In this document: positions 1-9,500 of the stretch, in pieces | Layout of the letters: the number at the start of each line of letters is the position of its first letter | Position numbering within the stretch: the first letter of the stretch is position 1 | From: a virus | Strand: one strand, 5' to 3' | IMG/VR virus record: IMGVR_UViG_3300006990_000101 | Span: 1 to 32,438 of that record | DNA length: 32,438 bases | Translations under genes and position numbers: made by a program | Notes under the pieces: generated by a model | Database searches by the model: none | Seen by the model: the letters and a program-made list of their open reading frames with translations, nothing else | What the model was told of the DNA's origin: nothing

Positions 1-322
1 ACTTCTTTTTAACAACATCATAATATTTTTCTCCTTTTTCCATATCATATTCTTTTTGACCATCCGGTTTTTTAAGATATAATTCTTTTTCTCTTTTCCA
101 AGCGTTTGACGCCGCTATACTATCATTTTCAGTAGCTGCTAACGGAGTAGCGTGTGGCATTTTAAATGTACCTATATTTTCTCTCATTTTTTTATTATGT
201 TTAATACCAGCTTTGTTACCTATAGTTCCTGGACTATTTATAGTTCTCATTTTAGCCCAACCACCTTGATGCATCATTTCTGAGTTACAGTGTTTAGCTG
301 GTGAACCTTTTTTATTTTCCAT
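1..322 (-). CDS. Small basic protein, 5' part (cut by window edge), at least 107 aa
   Basis: An ATG at 322-320, one base after the endolysin stop, opens a frame that continues without a stop to the left edge of the window. The visible product starts MENKKGSPAKHCNSEMMHQGG and continues as a Lys/Met/Asn-rich chain containing a TPLAATENDSIAASNAWKRE segment and a KPDGQKEYDMEKGEKYYD stretch. It has no signal peptide or membrane helix. It extends the cluster of small basic proteins downstream of the giant gene. The SIAASNAWKREKE part looks helical and conserved-like, but I do not recognise a family. The end is missing. Confidence 0.65.
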   Translation of the reverse strand, partial: MENKKGSPAKHCNSEMMHQGGWAKMRTINSPGTIGNKAGIKHNKKMRENIGTFKMPHATPLAATENDSIAASNAWKREKELYLKKPDGQKEYDMEKGEKYYDVVKKK

Positions 323-323
323 G

Positions 324-785
324 TTAAATTATTTTATATTTTGTTTTTCTATCGTCTTTATATGCTTTAAGGCATCTGTTTCTGTTATCTTCTTCTGACA
401 CGTATGATATGTGTACCCAGTTCGGATTCATGTCCGTACCAAATTCCCAAATCATTTGATCAAAATCTAAATTTTCTTTTATCCACGCGTACATTTCTGC
501 GTTTGTTTTGCAACCATACACGTCATCAATATCAATTGCTTGACCTTTACAGTGTTGACTAGAAGCAACTCCACCGATTGCTGTGTTAAGTTCAGGAGAT
601 CTAAAAAATGAATTAACTTTTATTGGACCGCCTGCCCATTCTCTTAATGGTTCAAATACTTTTTCACCTAATAACTTCATGTTTTCTACTTGTGTAGGAT
701 TAGGTGTGTTATCTATACCTTTACGCTTAGCTGTATTTGAATGTATTGCTTCAGCATAAGTTATATGTTTACTTATGTTTTCCAT
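324..785 (-). CDS. M15-family peptidoglycan peptidase (probable endolysin), 153 aa
   Basis: A zinc D,D- or L,D-peptidase that cuts peptide cross-links in the host wall. The M15 signature is complete: SSQHCKGQAID (H78 and D85 as zinc ligands), an acidic residue in WEFG (E114) and WVH (H125, third ligand). The domain fills most of the 153 residues, as in the M15_3-type phage enzymes. I chose the ATG at 785, five bases after the upstream stop. The frame is open further upstream (first ATG at 839), but those codons overlap the 47-aa gene and add no domain; ATG 800 is a second candidate. There is no signal peptide, so release to the wall would need a holin-like partner such as the one-pass membrane protein at 1783-2070. 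Confidence 0.85.
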   Translation of the reverse strand: MENISKHITYAEAIHSNTAKRKGIDNTPNPTQVENMKLLGEKVFEPLREWAGGPIKVNSFFRSPELNTAIGGVASSQHCKGQAIDIDDVYGCKTNAEMYAWIKENLDFDQMIWEFGTDMNPNWVHISYVSEEDNRNRCLKAYKDDRKTKYKII

Positions 786-789
786 ATTA

Positions 790-933
790 TTAATTTTCAT
801 TAAACACTGCGTAAGCATAAACCTTACGTTTCTTACCAACAGGTATTGTGGCTATTAATTCTTTTCTGTCTTTTGACTCTTCTTCTTGTGGATAATATTT
901 AGGATTTTTACTGTTTAATTTTCTTTTTTTCAT
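790..933 (-). CDS. Small basic protein, 47 aa
   Basis: Translated by hand. The ATG at 933-931 overlaps the stop of the 91-aa gene in a TAATG, and the frame runs to TAA at 792-790, just ahead of the endolysin. An alternative ATG six bases upstream (939) would add Met-Leu. The product starts MKKRKLNSKNPKYYPQEEE, then ELIATIPVGKKRKVYAYAVF and ends NEN. A basic-acidic-basic pattern with a short beta-like end is all that can be seen. The overlap and the exact fit between two genes make it likely to be real. Unknown function. Confidence 0.65.
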   Translation of the reverse strand: MKKRKLNSKNPKYYPQEEESKDRKELIATIPVGKKRKVYAYAVFNEN

Positions 934-1208
934 TAGCATTTCCATCTTTTTCTAGCAGCTTTACCTCTTTCACCAGTCCAACCTTTTGATCTTGCGCAAA
1001 ATGATTTTCTACGTTTAGCAGCTTTACTACCTGGTTTTACATCACCTGTTACAGCTGTTTGTAAATTACTACCTGGGTTTTCTTTTTTATAAGCTTTAAC
1101 ACCTTTCTCAGTCATACCAGCTCCTTCTTCCGCGCTTCTAAAATTTCTACCCTTACCTTTAGTTGTTTTAGCAACTCTACTAAATGGATTGTTTTGTATG
1201 TAAGCCAT
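933..1208 (-). CDS. Very basic Cys-containing protein resembling a marine phage domain (DUF6321-like), 91 aa
   Basis: The second half carries the pattern GMTEKGVKAYKKENPGS, then KPGSKAAKRRKSFCARSKGW and a final RKRWKC. From memory this is a domain found in cyanophage and other marine phage proteins (I believe named DUF6321), often as a short Arg/Lys-rich unit ending in a Trp-Lys/Asn-Cys. The strong positive charge suggests nucleic-acid binding, perhaps inside the virion. The N-terminus MAYIQNNPF is similar to that of neighbouring small proteins. The stop overlaps the next start codon (TAATG at 935-931). Confidence 0.8.
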   Translation of the reverse strand: MAYIQNNPFSRVAKTTKGKGRNFRSAEEGAGMTEKGVKAYKKENPGSNLQTAVTGDVKPGSKAAKRRKSFCARSKGWTGERGKAARKRWKC

Positions 1209-1210
1209 AA

Positions 1211-1369
1211 TTATATTTTTTTACAATCATTTACAGTTTCACCAGTACCACTTGGTGATTTTTTAGTTCCTACTTTTTTATAACCTTTCCAACATTTTGA
1301 ATTTTTAGAATTTGCACCTTTAAAATTTAATGGAGATTTCATCATAAAAGGACTTGAAAATTTACTCAT
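1211..1369 (-). CDS. Small basic protein, 52 aa
   Basis: Translated by hand from the ATG at 1369-1367 to the TAA at 1213-1211. It fills the space between the thioredoxin-like gene and the 91-aa gene with only a few bases to spare on each side. The N-terminus is MSKFSSPFMMKSPLNFKG. The C-terminal half reads CWKGYKKVGT, then a GTGE turn and NDCKK. This C-W-K-G-Y-K-K-V-G-T phrase resembles a short Cys-containing motif I recall from small marine phage proteins. Net charge is strongly positive. No function is known to me. The tight fit, coding-like composition and shared N-terminus with neighbours support it as a real gene. Confidence 0.7.
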   Translation of the reverse strand: MSKFSSPFMMKSPLNFKGANSKNSKCWKGYKKVGTKKSPSGTGETVNDCKKI

Positions 1370-1372
1370 AAT

Positions 1373-1783
1373 TTAAAATTTACTTGCGTTATTAATTTCA
1401 TTTATAGACTCTTGTATTTCTTTTAAATCAGCAGGTAACAAGAGATCTAACCCTGCTTTAAAAACTATTTCTTTAACTCCATCTTTAAATATTATAAGTG
1501 TTGGAGCCATACGTACTCTGTATTTCTTTTTAGCTACAGGAGCTTTAGCTATATCTACTCTATAGTAAGTTACATCTTTTAGTTTGTCCCAATCAGCAAA
1601 ACAATTAGCTTCATTAAACTTGGCCCAAAACTCTATAACAACTGGTTTTGTTTTATCATCACCAAATGCTTCGTTTGTGTTAATAGCTTTTTCAAAATTA
1701 CTATCATCTATCCAATATTTGTCAGGCACATCTTGTTGACTAAAACATAAAAATGGTGTTAAAAGTAAAATTAAGTATTTCAT
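1373..1783 (-). CDS. Exported thioredoxin-fold protein lacking the CxxC active site, 136 aa
   Basis: A signal peptide (MKYLILLLTPFLCFSQ; cleavage most likely before Gln16 or Gln17) leads into a thioredoxin-like domain. The strand before the active site reads VVIEFWAKF, and the conserved cis-proline turn is MAPT (P94) followed by LIIFKDG, as in thioredoxins. Where thioredoxin has Cys-Gly-Pro-Cys this protein has N57-E-A-N60, with a single cysteine one place later (C61). It therefore cannot do ordinary dithiol chemistry and may bind a partner instead. Export to the periplasm fits an effect on the envelope or lysis. It overlaps the previous gene by one base and ends six bases before the following 52-aa gene starts. 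Confidence 0.8.
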   Translation of the reverse strand: MKYLILLLTPFLCFSQQDVPDKYWIDDSNFEKAINTNEAFGDDKTKPVVIEFWAKFNEANCFADWDKLKDVTYYRVDIAKAPVAKKKYRVRMAPTLIIFKDGVKEIVFKAGLDLLLPADLKEIQESINEINNASKF

Positions 1784-2070
1784 TATCTATTTTTTTGAAT
1801 GTCATATAATCTTTCATCGATCTTACTAAGATCTTCTAGTATCTTGTCTACATCTTCTTGCGTATCCATGATTGTTTGGCGAATCAACTCGTCTTTTAAA
1901 TCATATTCTACTCTATCTATTACTGGTTCAGGTTTTTCCATAGCTAAAGCTATATCAGCTTGTAGTGTAAACCACATGGTAGCTAAAGATATTACAAACC
2001 CTATTATTATTCCTATAGTTTTAAGATCAAGTGTTACCTTAGTATCTTCTCCAATTTGTGGTGCTTTCAT
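1783..2070 (-). CDS. Single-pass membrane protein with coiled-coil tail (possible holin or inner spanin), 95 aa
   Basis: After a short polar N-terminus there is one hydrophobic helix (IGIIIGFVISLATMWFTLQA, about residues 19-38), followed by a charged helical tail with heptad character (VDKILEDLSKIDERLYDIQ). One N-terminal membrane anchor plus a soluble coiled coil is the architecture of inner-membrane spanins (Rz), and similar one-pass proteins act as holins. It lies in the same small-gene cluster as an M15 endolysin, which supports a role in lysis, but no partner outer-membrane lipoprotein is seen. Its stop overlaps the start of the thioredoxin-like gene (TAATG at 1783). Confidence 0.65.
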   Translation of the reverse strand: MKAPQIGEDTKVTLDLKTIGIIIGFVISLATMWFTLQADIALAMEKPEPVIDRVEYDLKDELIRQTIMDTQEDVDKILEDLSKIDERLYDIQKNR

Positions 2071-2073
2071 TTT

Positions 2074-2283
2074 TTAACAGTTATTGCTTGCTATTTGTTC
2101 TCTTAAAACGCTTATTGTTTCTTGTACTGTGTCTATACCTTTTTCTCCTTGGCAGCTTAAACTACCTTTACATTCGGCTTTTATTTGTGCTAATCTAGCT
2201 GTTTGCTTTTCCAGCTGTGATTTAAGACTAGAGCACTTACTGCTATCTTGTTTTCTAAAAGGACTATTAAATTGTTTATACAT
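2074..2283 (-). CDS. Small Cys-containing coiled-coil protein, 69 aa
   Basis: The protein begins MYKQFNSPFRKQD and then forms a Gln/Leu/Lys-rich helix broken by a CKGSLSC segment and ending with a helix (TVQETISVLREQI) and a terminal Cys. Four cysteines in 69 residues could make two disulfides in a helical hairpin if the protein reaches the periplasm, but no signal peptide is present. Its start directly follows the TAG of the beta-barrel-like gene, and its stop lies three bases before the next ATG. The N-terminal NSPF motif recurs in two other small proteins of this cluster. Function unknown. Confidence 0.7.
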   Translation of the reverse strand: MYKQFNSPFRKQDSSKCSSLKSQLEKQTARLAQIKAECKGSLSCQGEKGIDTVQETISVLREQIASNNC

Positions 2284-3462
2284 CTATTTAAGTGTTATGT
2301 TCAGACCAACTGAACTGTTATATATTTTACTATCCCAAAACTTAGTGTATTCTCCTTCAAAAAACACACCAATATTTTTGCTTAATTTCCATCCAAATTG
2401 CACGCCGGTTTGATAATCACTCCATTGTTGTTTTTCAGCATCTTCTACCAATCCACCTAAACCCCAATTGTTTCTGTTGTGATAACTAAAAGCCTCATCA
2501 CCTTTTACATACTTGTGGTATGGTAATAAATAAGAACCATAAGCGTGAAGCCAAAAGTTATTTTTGTAATGGTAGTAATCAAAACCGAGCACTGGCGATA
2601 CAACACCAAAAGCATCAATATCTTCCCATATTTCATCGTTGTAACGATTCATTAGCTCAGTAAATACTGTTTGTCTAAACTGTAAATCTGTATAAGCTAC
2701 AGTTTCACCTTGCTCATCTATCCAATACCAATCAGATACTGTTTCTCCTGTATAAGAATCTTCATATGTGTAATATATGTCATCATATCCATAGTAAAAA
2801 CCTAATGTATACCATGGGTTTAAAGCTTGACCGTTTTCATTTGTTTCGTTCAACCATATCTCAACAGGATTGTAACCATAAGGTCTTTCATGTGTACGAT
2901 ATATAACACCAGCAGATAAACTAAACTTTTTACCAATAGGTAATTTAGCTCTTACCTCTGCAGATTTATAATCAAAGTTAATTTTACCTTGTTTTCTACT
3001 TTCTATTTTAGCAATATGATATTTACCACTGTGTTTTAAGAAATATCTGTGATTTTTAAATACATCATCTCTTGATCTTTCTTTTTCAGTATGAAATACA
3101 TATTCAAAACCTTTAACAGCTGAGTTAGGAGCCGTCATAGACACGTTAGATTCAGTACCATCGTAGTATTGTTTACCTTTAATCTCGTAATCGAACCTAG
3201 CAATCTTACGAATACCAAAACCATAGCGATAATCATAGTCATAATAATCAGTACCATCAACCACGACGGGTACATCGTATAAGCTACCGTTAGGATTTGT
3301 TCTTACAAAATAGCTTGGTGCGTTTTCTTTTGAGTTTTGAATATCTCCAGACACATACACTGTACTATATTTTAGAAAGTCTTTAAATAGTTTCTTTTTT
3401 TCTTGACCGTTAGCAGATACCGCAATAACCACCGCAAATAGCGCAAATAGTATTTTTTTCAT
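2284..3462 (-). CDS. Exported outer-membrane beta-barrel-like protein, 392 aa
   Basis: A clear signal peptide opens the protein: KK, a hydrophobic core at residues 4-15, then SANG before Gln20. A mature N-terminus at Gln is typical of Bacteroidota exported proteins. The rest is rich in Tyr, Trp and Phe with alternating hydrophobic residues in short strands separated by charged, Gly/Asn-rich turns (YDYDYRYGFGIRKIARF, FSLSAGVIYR, WLHAYGSYLL, GVFFEGEYTKF). This is the pattern of an outer-membrane beta barrel. The final strand ends NSSVGLNITLK, lacking the usual terminal aromatic residue. No family is recognised. A phage product sent to the envelope could block superinfection, alter a receptor or help release. 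Its start is six bases after the 29-aa peptide and its TAG abuts the next ATG. Confidence 0.7.
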   Translation of the reverse strand: MKKILFALFAVVIAVSANGQEKKKLFKDFLKYSTVYVSGDIQNSKENAPSYFVRTNPNGSLYDVPVVVDGTDYYDYDYRYGFGIRKIARFDYEIKGKQYYDGTESNVSMTAPNSAVKGFEYVFHTEKERSRDDVFKNHRYFLKHSGKYHIAKIESRKQGKINFDYKSAEVRAKLPIGKKFSLSAGVIYRTHERPYGYNPVEIWLNETNENGQALNPWYTLGFYYGYDDIYYTYEDSYTGETVSDWYWIDEQGETVAYTDLQFRQTVFTELMNRYNDEIWEDIDAFGVVSPVLGFDYYHYKNNFWLHAYGSYLLPYHKYVKGDEAFSYHNRNNWGLGGLVEDAEKQQWSDYQTGVQFGWKLSKNIGVFFEGEYTKFWDSKIYNSSVGLNITLK

Positions 3463-3468
3463 TTTTCA

Positions 3469-3558
3469 TTATTTGTATTTTTTAAACATTAATTTATATA
3501 ACAGCTTATTCCAAGCTTCCTGTAGTTTATCTACGAATTTAATAAATCTTTTTTTCAT
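3469..3558 (-). CDS. Possible 29-aa basic amphipathic peptide
   Basis: A short open frame starts with ATG three bases after the stop of the giant gene. It ends with TAA at 3471-3469, six bases before the ATG of the exported beta-barrel-like protein. It thus fills the gap exactly. The product begins MKKRFIKFVDKLQEAW and ends MFKKYK, a single amphipathic helix with many Lys and aromatic residues. Such peptides can bind membranes or nucleic acid. The neat fit between two genes argues that it is translated, but at 29 codons chance cannot be excluded. Confidence 0.45.
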   Translation of the reverse strand: MKKRFIKFVDKLQEAWNKLLYKLMFKKYK

Positions 3559-3561
3559 GTG

Positions 3562-6500
3562 TTATTTTTTAATCCAGTATTCAATTGTAGGGCTTTTAGC
3601 AAACTCAGTAGGTCTTTGAACCGTTATAGCTCCTTCTACTTTTTTTCTAACTTTCTTATAGCCGTCTTTTTTAAGTTTTTTAATTTCTATTTGATATTTT
3701 TCTTTTCTTTTTTCATAAGCAGCTTCTTTGTCTGCTTTTTCATCTTTAGATTCCACACCATAATATGGTAGACCAAGTTCCCAAGAAGAGTAACCTAACA
3801 ATAAAGCTACTTTCTGCCAGTTATCAGATTGATCACTCATAGCGTTACGTAGGTTATTTAACTTCATTAAAGCTCTATCCATTGGAATATTAGCCATAGC
3901 TGATATAACTTGCGCGCTAGCTAATAAAGCTGGGTTATCAACATCAACTCCTATTTCTTTCATTTCTTTTCTGTTCCATGAAAAAGTATTAGCAGCAGAT
4001 TGAAGTTTACGTAACTTAGAATCTATAGGTGGAGCAATATCAAATAAATCACTTATAGCTTTATCAAACTGTGGTGATCTTTTACCTGATTCTTCAGCTA
4101 TAGTTATTAAAGTGTTTTTTAACGCGTCAGCAGCTGCACCTGTAATACCTAAACCTCTAAGGTTAGAACTAGTCATACCATTTATAAGATTGAACATTTT
4201 ATTACCTTTCTCTTCAAGCTCATCGTCATCTCCTTCAAACATTTCTGTAAATAACGCTTGCTGTAATGAGTTAAACATAATATTTTGAGCAACACCATAA
4301 TAAGCTAATTTAGAAACATTTGTTTTCCAATCACCTCTACCATTCATTAAATCTTGAGCAGCTCTTTTTTGTAACCTACCATATTGCATAGGTGTGTTAG
4401 CAAAAGCTAATATTATTCTACCAGCGTTAGAAGATTGTTGTTGACTAATTTTACTTGGATCAGCTGATTGTTGAGTCTCTTCAGATATTTCATAAAAATC
4501 ATCAAATGCTTTTTGCTGCGCCTCTGTTTCAGAAAAACCTTCTTTTAAATAAGTGTTTAATCTATTTCTATAAAAAGTTGCACCACCGGAAGCTATTGCG
4601 AAACTATCAGCATATCTTGTAAATACAAAACCTTTGTTAAGCATGTAAGCAGTCGCTGCTTTAAATTTATTTTTAGAATCTTTAACAGCATCAGCAATTT
4701 CAGACTCAGTTACGTTTATTTTTAAACCATCTCTTCTTTGAACTAAATAATCAGAGTTCATTAACGTCATAAAATCAGACCAGTATTGTTTTTGGTTTGC
4801 AAAAGCTTTACCAGCTGCTACTACATTATTATCACCCCAATTTATAAAATTTACCGAAGATAACGTTTGTAAAGCTGCAGATCTTGTATTTAAGAACATA
4901 ACATTACCAACACTATTATTAATCCAATCAAGCACATTGTCAGTAACTGGGTTACCACTTGGTAATCTATTTTTACCACTTTTCATTCTAGCTAAAGTAC
5001 TTTTTAAAGCGCTTACATAACTAGGACCATACGCGGCTTCTAACTTAGACATGTTTTCTTTAGAAAATATAACATCTACGTTGTTTTGCCACTGAGTTAA
5101 AGATTCAGATCTATTTATAGAGTTTATACCACCTATTATATCTGTAGCTACATTACCAGAAACCCAATGCTCTCCAGGTTCTGGATAACCTCTGTTTTTT
5201 TGCAAAGTAATTATACCTTGAGAAAAACCTACTAGATCTGCATTTTCCATTACAAATTCATTTAATCTTTTTTGATCTGTTTTAGATAAACCCGGTATGT
5301 CATACCCTGCTTCAGACCACATATAAACTCTCATAGCATCACCTATCGTGTATCCAGAAATACCTGATTGTTCATTTAATGTTTTAGGAACATTTTTAAA
5401 TTGTTTCTTTAAAGCTCTATAATCGTTACTCATAGAAACCATGTTCATATTTGTTTCAGAAACAGCTTTATTATATGGATCTATTAAATGTTTTTTGTAA
5501 AAATCAAACTGAGCTTCACCTTCTTGACCAGAAGCTAGTGTTGTATATAATAAACCTTTAAAATCTTCAGCTGAATAAGGCATTATAACGTCTAAAAATT
5601 TTCTACTAGCTTTTTTACCCATTAATTTACCTTTAGCCTCAGAAAATGTTTTTTGAGCTCCAATACCTGTAGATGTTTCTAAAAATCTATTAAATGTAAC
5701 ATTAATTTCATCATCACTTAATGCTGCTTTAGACAATTGCACATCTGATTTAACATCAGCTATATCTAATATTCTTTTTACTTCGTCTACGTTTTTTATT
5801 TGATCATCAGTAAAATACCAATCATTATATCCTTGACCTGTTTTGTCTAATACCCATCTACCTTTTGCGGCAGCTGTTCCATCAGCTAAACCTACTATAT
5901 TTTCAATAGGTAAATCTAATCCTTGAGCTTTTAAAAATAATTGTATAGCTTCTGCTGCTTTAGGATCTCTAGCTGTTAATATGTAAACTTCACTAGTTCC
6001 ATATTTTTCAGCAATATCTTTTATTCTTTGAAGCATTGGGCCAGGTTTACCATCTACAACCTCATTAAACTGATCAAAATTAAACTCAGCACCTTGTTCT
6101 TGTAAACTACCATATTGCTTAGCAAAATCAGAAGCGTTTAATTCACCTGTTGTTCCATCAGGTAATGTGTAAACAACTTTTGAATTACTTAAAGCAACCG
6201 TATCGTCAAAATCAGCTACAGTTATACCTTTCTTTTCAGCTTCGGGATCACTAGCTATTCTAACCGTGTTATCCATGTCGCTCATAACCTCTACTTGTAA
6301 TTCATTTGTAGAGTATTCATAACCTGTTGTGTCTGTTGTTAAAGCTGCTAAACCATTTTTATTAATAACTGAATTGTTATGATCGTATATAGCCTCTGCG
6401 TCTCTTTCAAAATCTCTTAATGCTTCTTCGCCAATAGTACGTTTCATTTCATCGTAAACAGTTTCTTTTAAACCACTGCTTAATGTATAGGTGTTCTTAG

Positions 6501-9500
6501 CTATTTCTAAGTTTCTACCCATTCTAAATATTAAAGATGTATTGGTTTTACCTTGTTGATCTATAATATCAAACTTATCTTTGTAACCATATATACCATT
6601 GTATTGGCTTAAAACGTCAGCGCTTTTTTCTGTTTTACCCCATTGGTTTGATAATACCAAAGAAGCAATGTTTTTATTAAACTCGTTAGCACTCATCAAG
6701 TGTTCAAATTTAACTGTACCCTTTTCTCCCTTTTCTGGCATGTAAAAGTAGTTTGGATCCGCGTATAATCTTACACCTGATGTAAGTTGTGAACTAGTTG
6801 ATAATAATTTTAATACATGATTTGCTCTTGTTGTAAACTCTGGGCTACCTGGATCCGCCGCGTACAAATAATCTTGCATTGAAGATATTTGTAAACTTAA
6901 AAACTCAAGTTGCGCTTTTCCTCCTTCTGAACTAAAATTATCTAATATTATTTTTTTTCTTTCATCAAGAGTTAAATCTGGATCGCTAAGTGATTTAAAA
7001 GCTTTCTTAAAATTATAATCATATGTTGTGGAAAGTGCTTTGTAATCTAAGTTTTTCCATCTATTGTAGTTCTCTTCACTTAAATATCCATATTTTGATT
7101 TTTTGTAATCTTCATAAGTTTTAAATTCAGTAGTAAAAGCTTTAGTTAAAGCGGTCATGTACTTAGCTGGTGGTCTACCATCTTTACCAACTTTCAAGTT
7201 AGCGTTTTCATTTCCAACAACTCTATTAGCTCCGTAAGAACCAAGCATACCCAACATGAGTCTTGTATTTTTACTTAAAAAATCAGTGTTTATAGGTATT
7301 CCAAAAGCCATGTCTACGTTTTGAGCCATGTAATTTTTCTGAGCATCAGGATCGTTTCTAAAATCTTCAGCACTTAATTTCCAAGTTCCATTTTCTAACC
7401 CTAAAGCAATATTAGGATCTATATCAGCAAGATTAGGAATAATTTCATTTTTTAAAGCATTTTTAAAATTAGCAGATTTTTGCTTTCCTTCCTCTGTTTT
7501 ATTAGCCATTAAAGCTTCGTAATAATCTTTAATTATATAACCTGATTTTGGGTATTTTTTTAGAAAAACATCTATATCTTTATCGGGTGTGTTATTAAAC
7601 TCACTCATTAAATCTATGGTTTGTTGCGGGCTTATAAATTGAAAAGGGTTATCTTCTGTTTCCGACCTTAACATAGTTGTTAAATCCATTACCGTGTTGT
7701 ATTGAATTCCTTCAGCTAAATCTTCTATTCCAAATCTTTCACCTAAATCTTTAAGCTCTACACTTAATGCTGCTAAACTTTTTGATCCACCAGTTTTAAG
7801 ATAAAACCTACCCTGATCAGTAATACCAGGCATGTTTCCTATTATTTCGTTAGAAACATTTGAATTAACTACCTGCATTAAAGCTTTTATTATTTGACCA
7901 TCAGCTTTAGGATTAAAAGTTCCATCAGCTTTAATACCAAAAGCAGCTAAAAATTCTGACCTTGAAATATCTTTACGTAATGTCCAAGGTACTAAATTAC
8001 CTTGTCTTTCTCCTTTTGTATAAAACTTGTTTAATAAAGTGTTAGGAATACCTGTTGATATACCTAATTCTTGAGAAAACCCTTCCGGCATTAAGCTTAA
8101 AAGCTTGTCAGCATCTCTATTTATAATCATTCTAGCTGATCTAGCAACTTCGGTGTTTAAATTTTTTCCTTTAATTGCTAAAAATTCTGTTGGAACATTA
8201 AAATAAGCAGCAACTTCTTCTGTGGCTAAACCTAATAGATTCACTTTTCTATAAGTTAAATCATTTATATCTATGTTTTGATCTTTTATTCTCTGCCTAA
8301 CGTTTTCTACAGTTAGCTTAGATAAATCTTCACCTAACATTTTAGTAGGAGATATTTTCTTTGTAGTTAATACTTCGTCTGCATCAGGATCAGCCCATGA
8401 AGCCGTATCGGTTTCACCTTCATTTACTCCTGTTATATCAACAGTAAACTGTTCTTGTATACCAGATCTTTTAGCAGCACTCATAGCTCTTAAAAAACCT
8501 CTGTTAACTATAAATTTTTCTAAATCTTGTTTCGCAGGGTCAAATTCATTAACGACCATTAGATTCATGTCATTTATTAACAATTGTTTAAACTCATCTC
8601 TAGTAACCCCTGCTTTAAGGTTAGATGGTATAGGGTCGTAAAGAGCTTTAGCTCTGTTTTCAGCAATAGCGTTAACAGTAGGACTTATTAAATCAATAAT
8701 TTTATTTTCTGCATTAGTTATAAAAGCGGGTTTAACATTTAATCCCTCTGTATCTTCAGCGGTGTTATTTATTATATCTAAATAAGCTTCTACTTCGTTC
8801 TGAGCATCTAAAGATATTTTTTTATCTCCTATCGCTGCTTTAGCTGTTTTATTATCTACTTCACCTTTTGAATTTAATTTTGATTCTTCATTTTTTATTA
8901 AATCATTTATTAAATCACCTGTAATTGTTCCTTTTAATGCTTGAAACATTTGAGAAGTAGTTTCCCCTTTATCTACAGCTTTCTGTGTATTTATTATGAA
9001 ATCTCTAACATCTTCAGCTGTATTAAACTCTAATTTTTCAGCTTGTTTTTCATCAAAAACCCCTAACTTAAGAAGCAAAGCCCCTATAGTATTTTCATAA
9101 AGATCACCAATTTTATCCAAAGCAGTTTTACCTGATATTTCACCTTCTCTTAAACCCTCGGCAAATAAAGCTATTACTTCTTCGTAGTAATCTTTAGCCT
9201 TATATTTCATATCTTTTGCTTTTTGAGACGGTTTAAACTCTCCGTTTTCATCTATATAACCATACTTATTTAGTCTTCTTTGAAAATTACTATCTTTTAA
9301 AACTTTTGGATCTGTTTTAGCTATAAGGTCCAGTATAGATGTTGCTAAAGTTTTAGCAACTTCAGGGTTTGATTCAAATGTTTTACGTAATAAAGCATGG
9401 CCAATAAACTCATGATCTAAACCACCTTTTCTAAAACTTGATAAAATCTTTTTAGGATCTGCTAATACAATCATTTCATCACCTTTAAAAAGTATTTTAG

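Noticed and set aside
786-839. A longer endolysin start at ATG 839 (adding 18 residues)
   Set aside because: The added part overlaps the 47-aa gene, shows no domain and would create a 50-base overlap, while ATG 785 lies just after the upstream stop.
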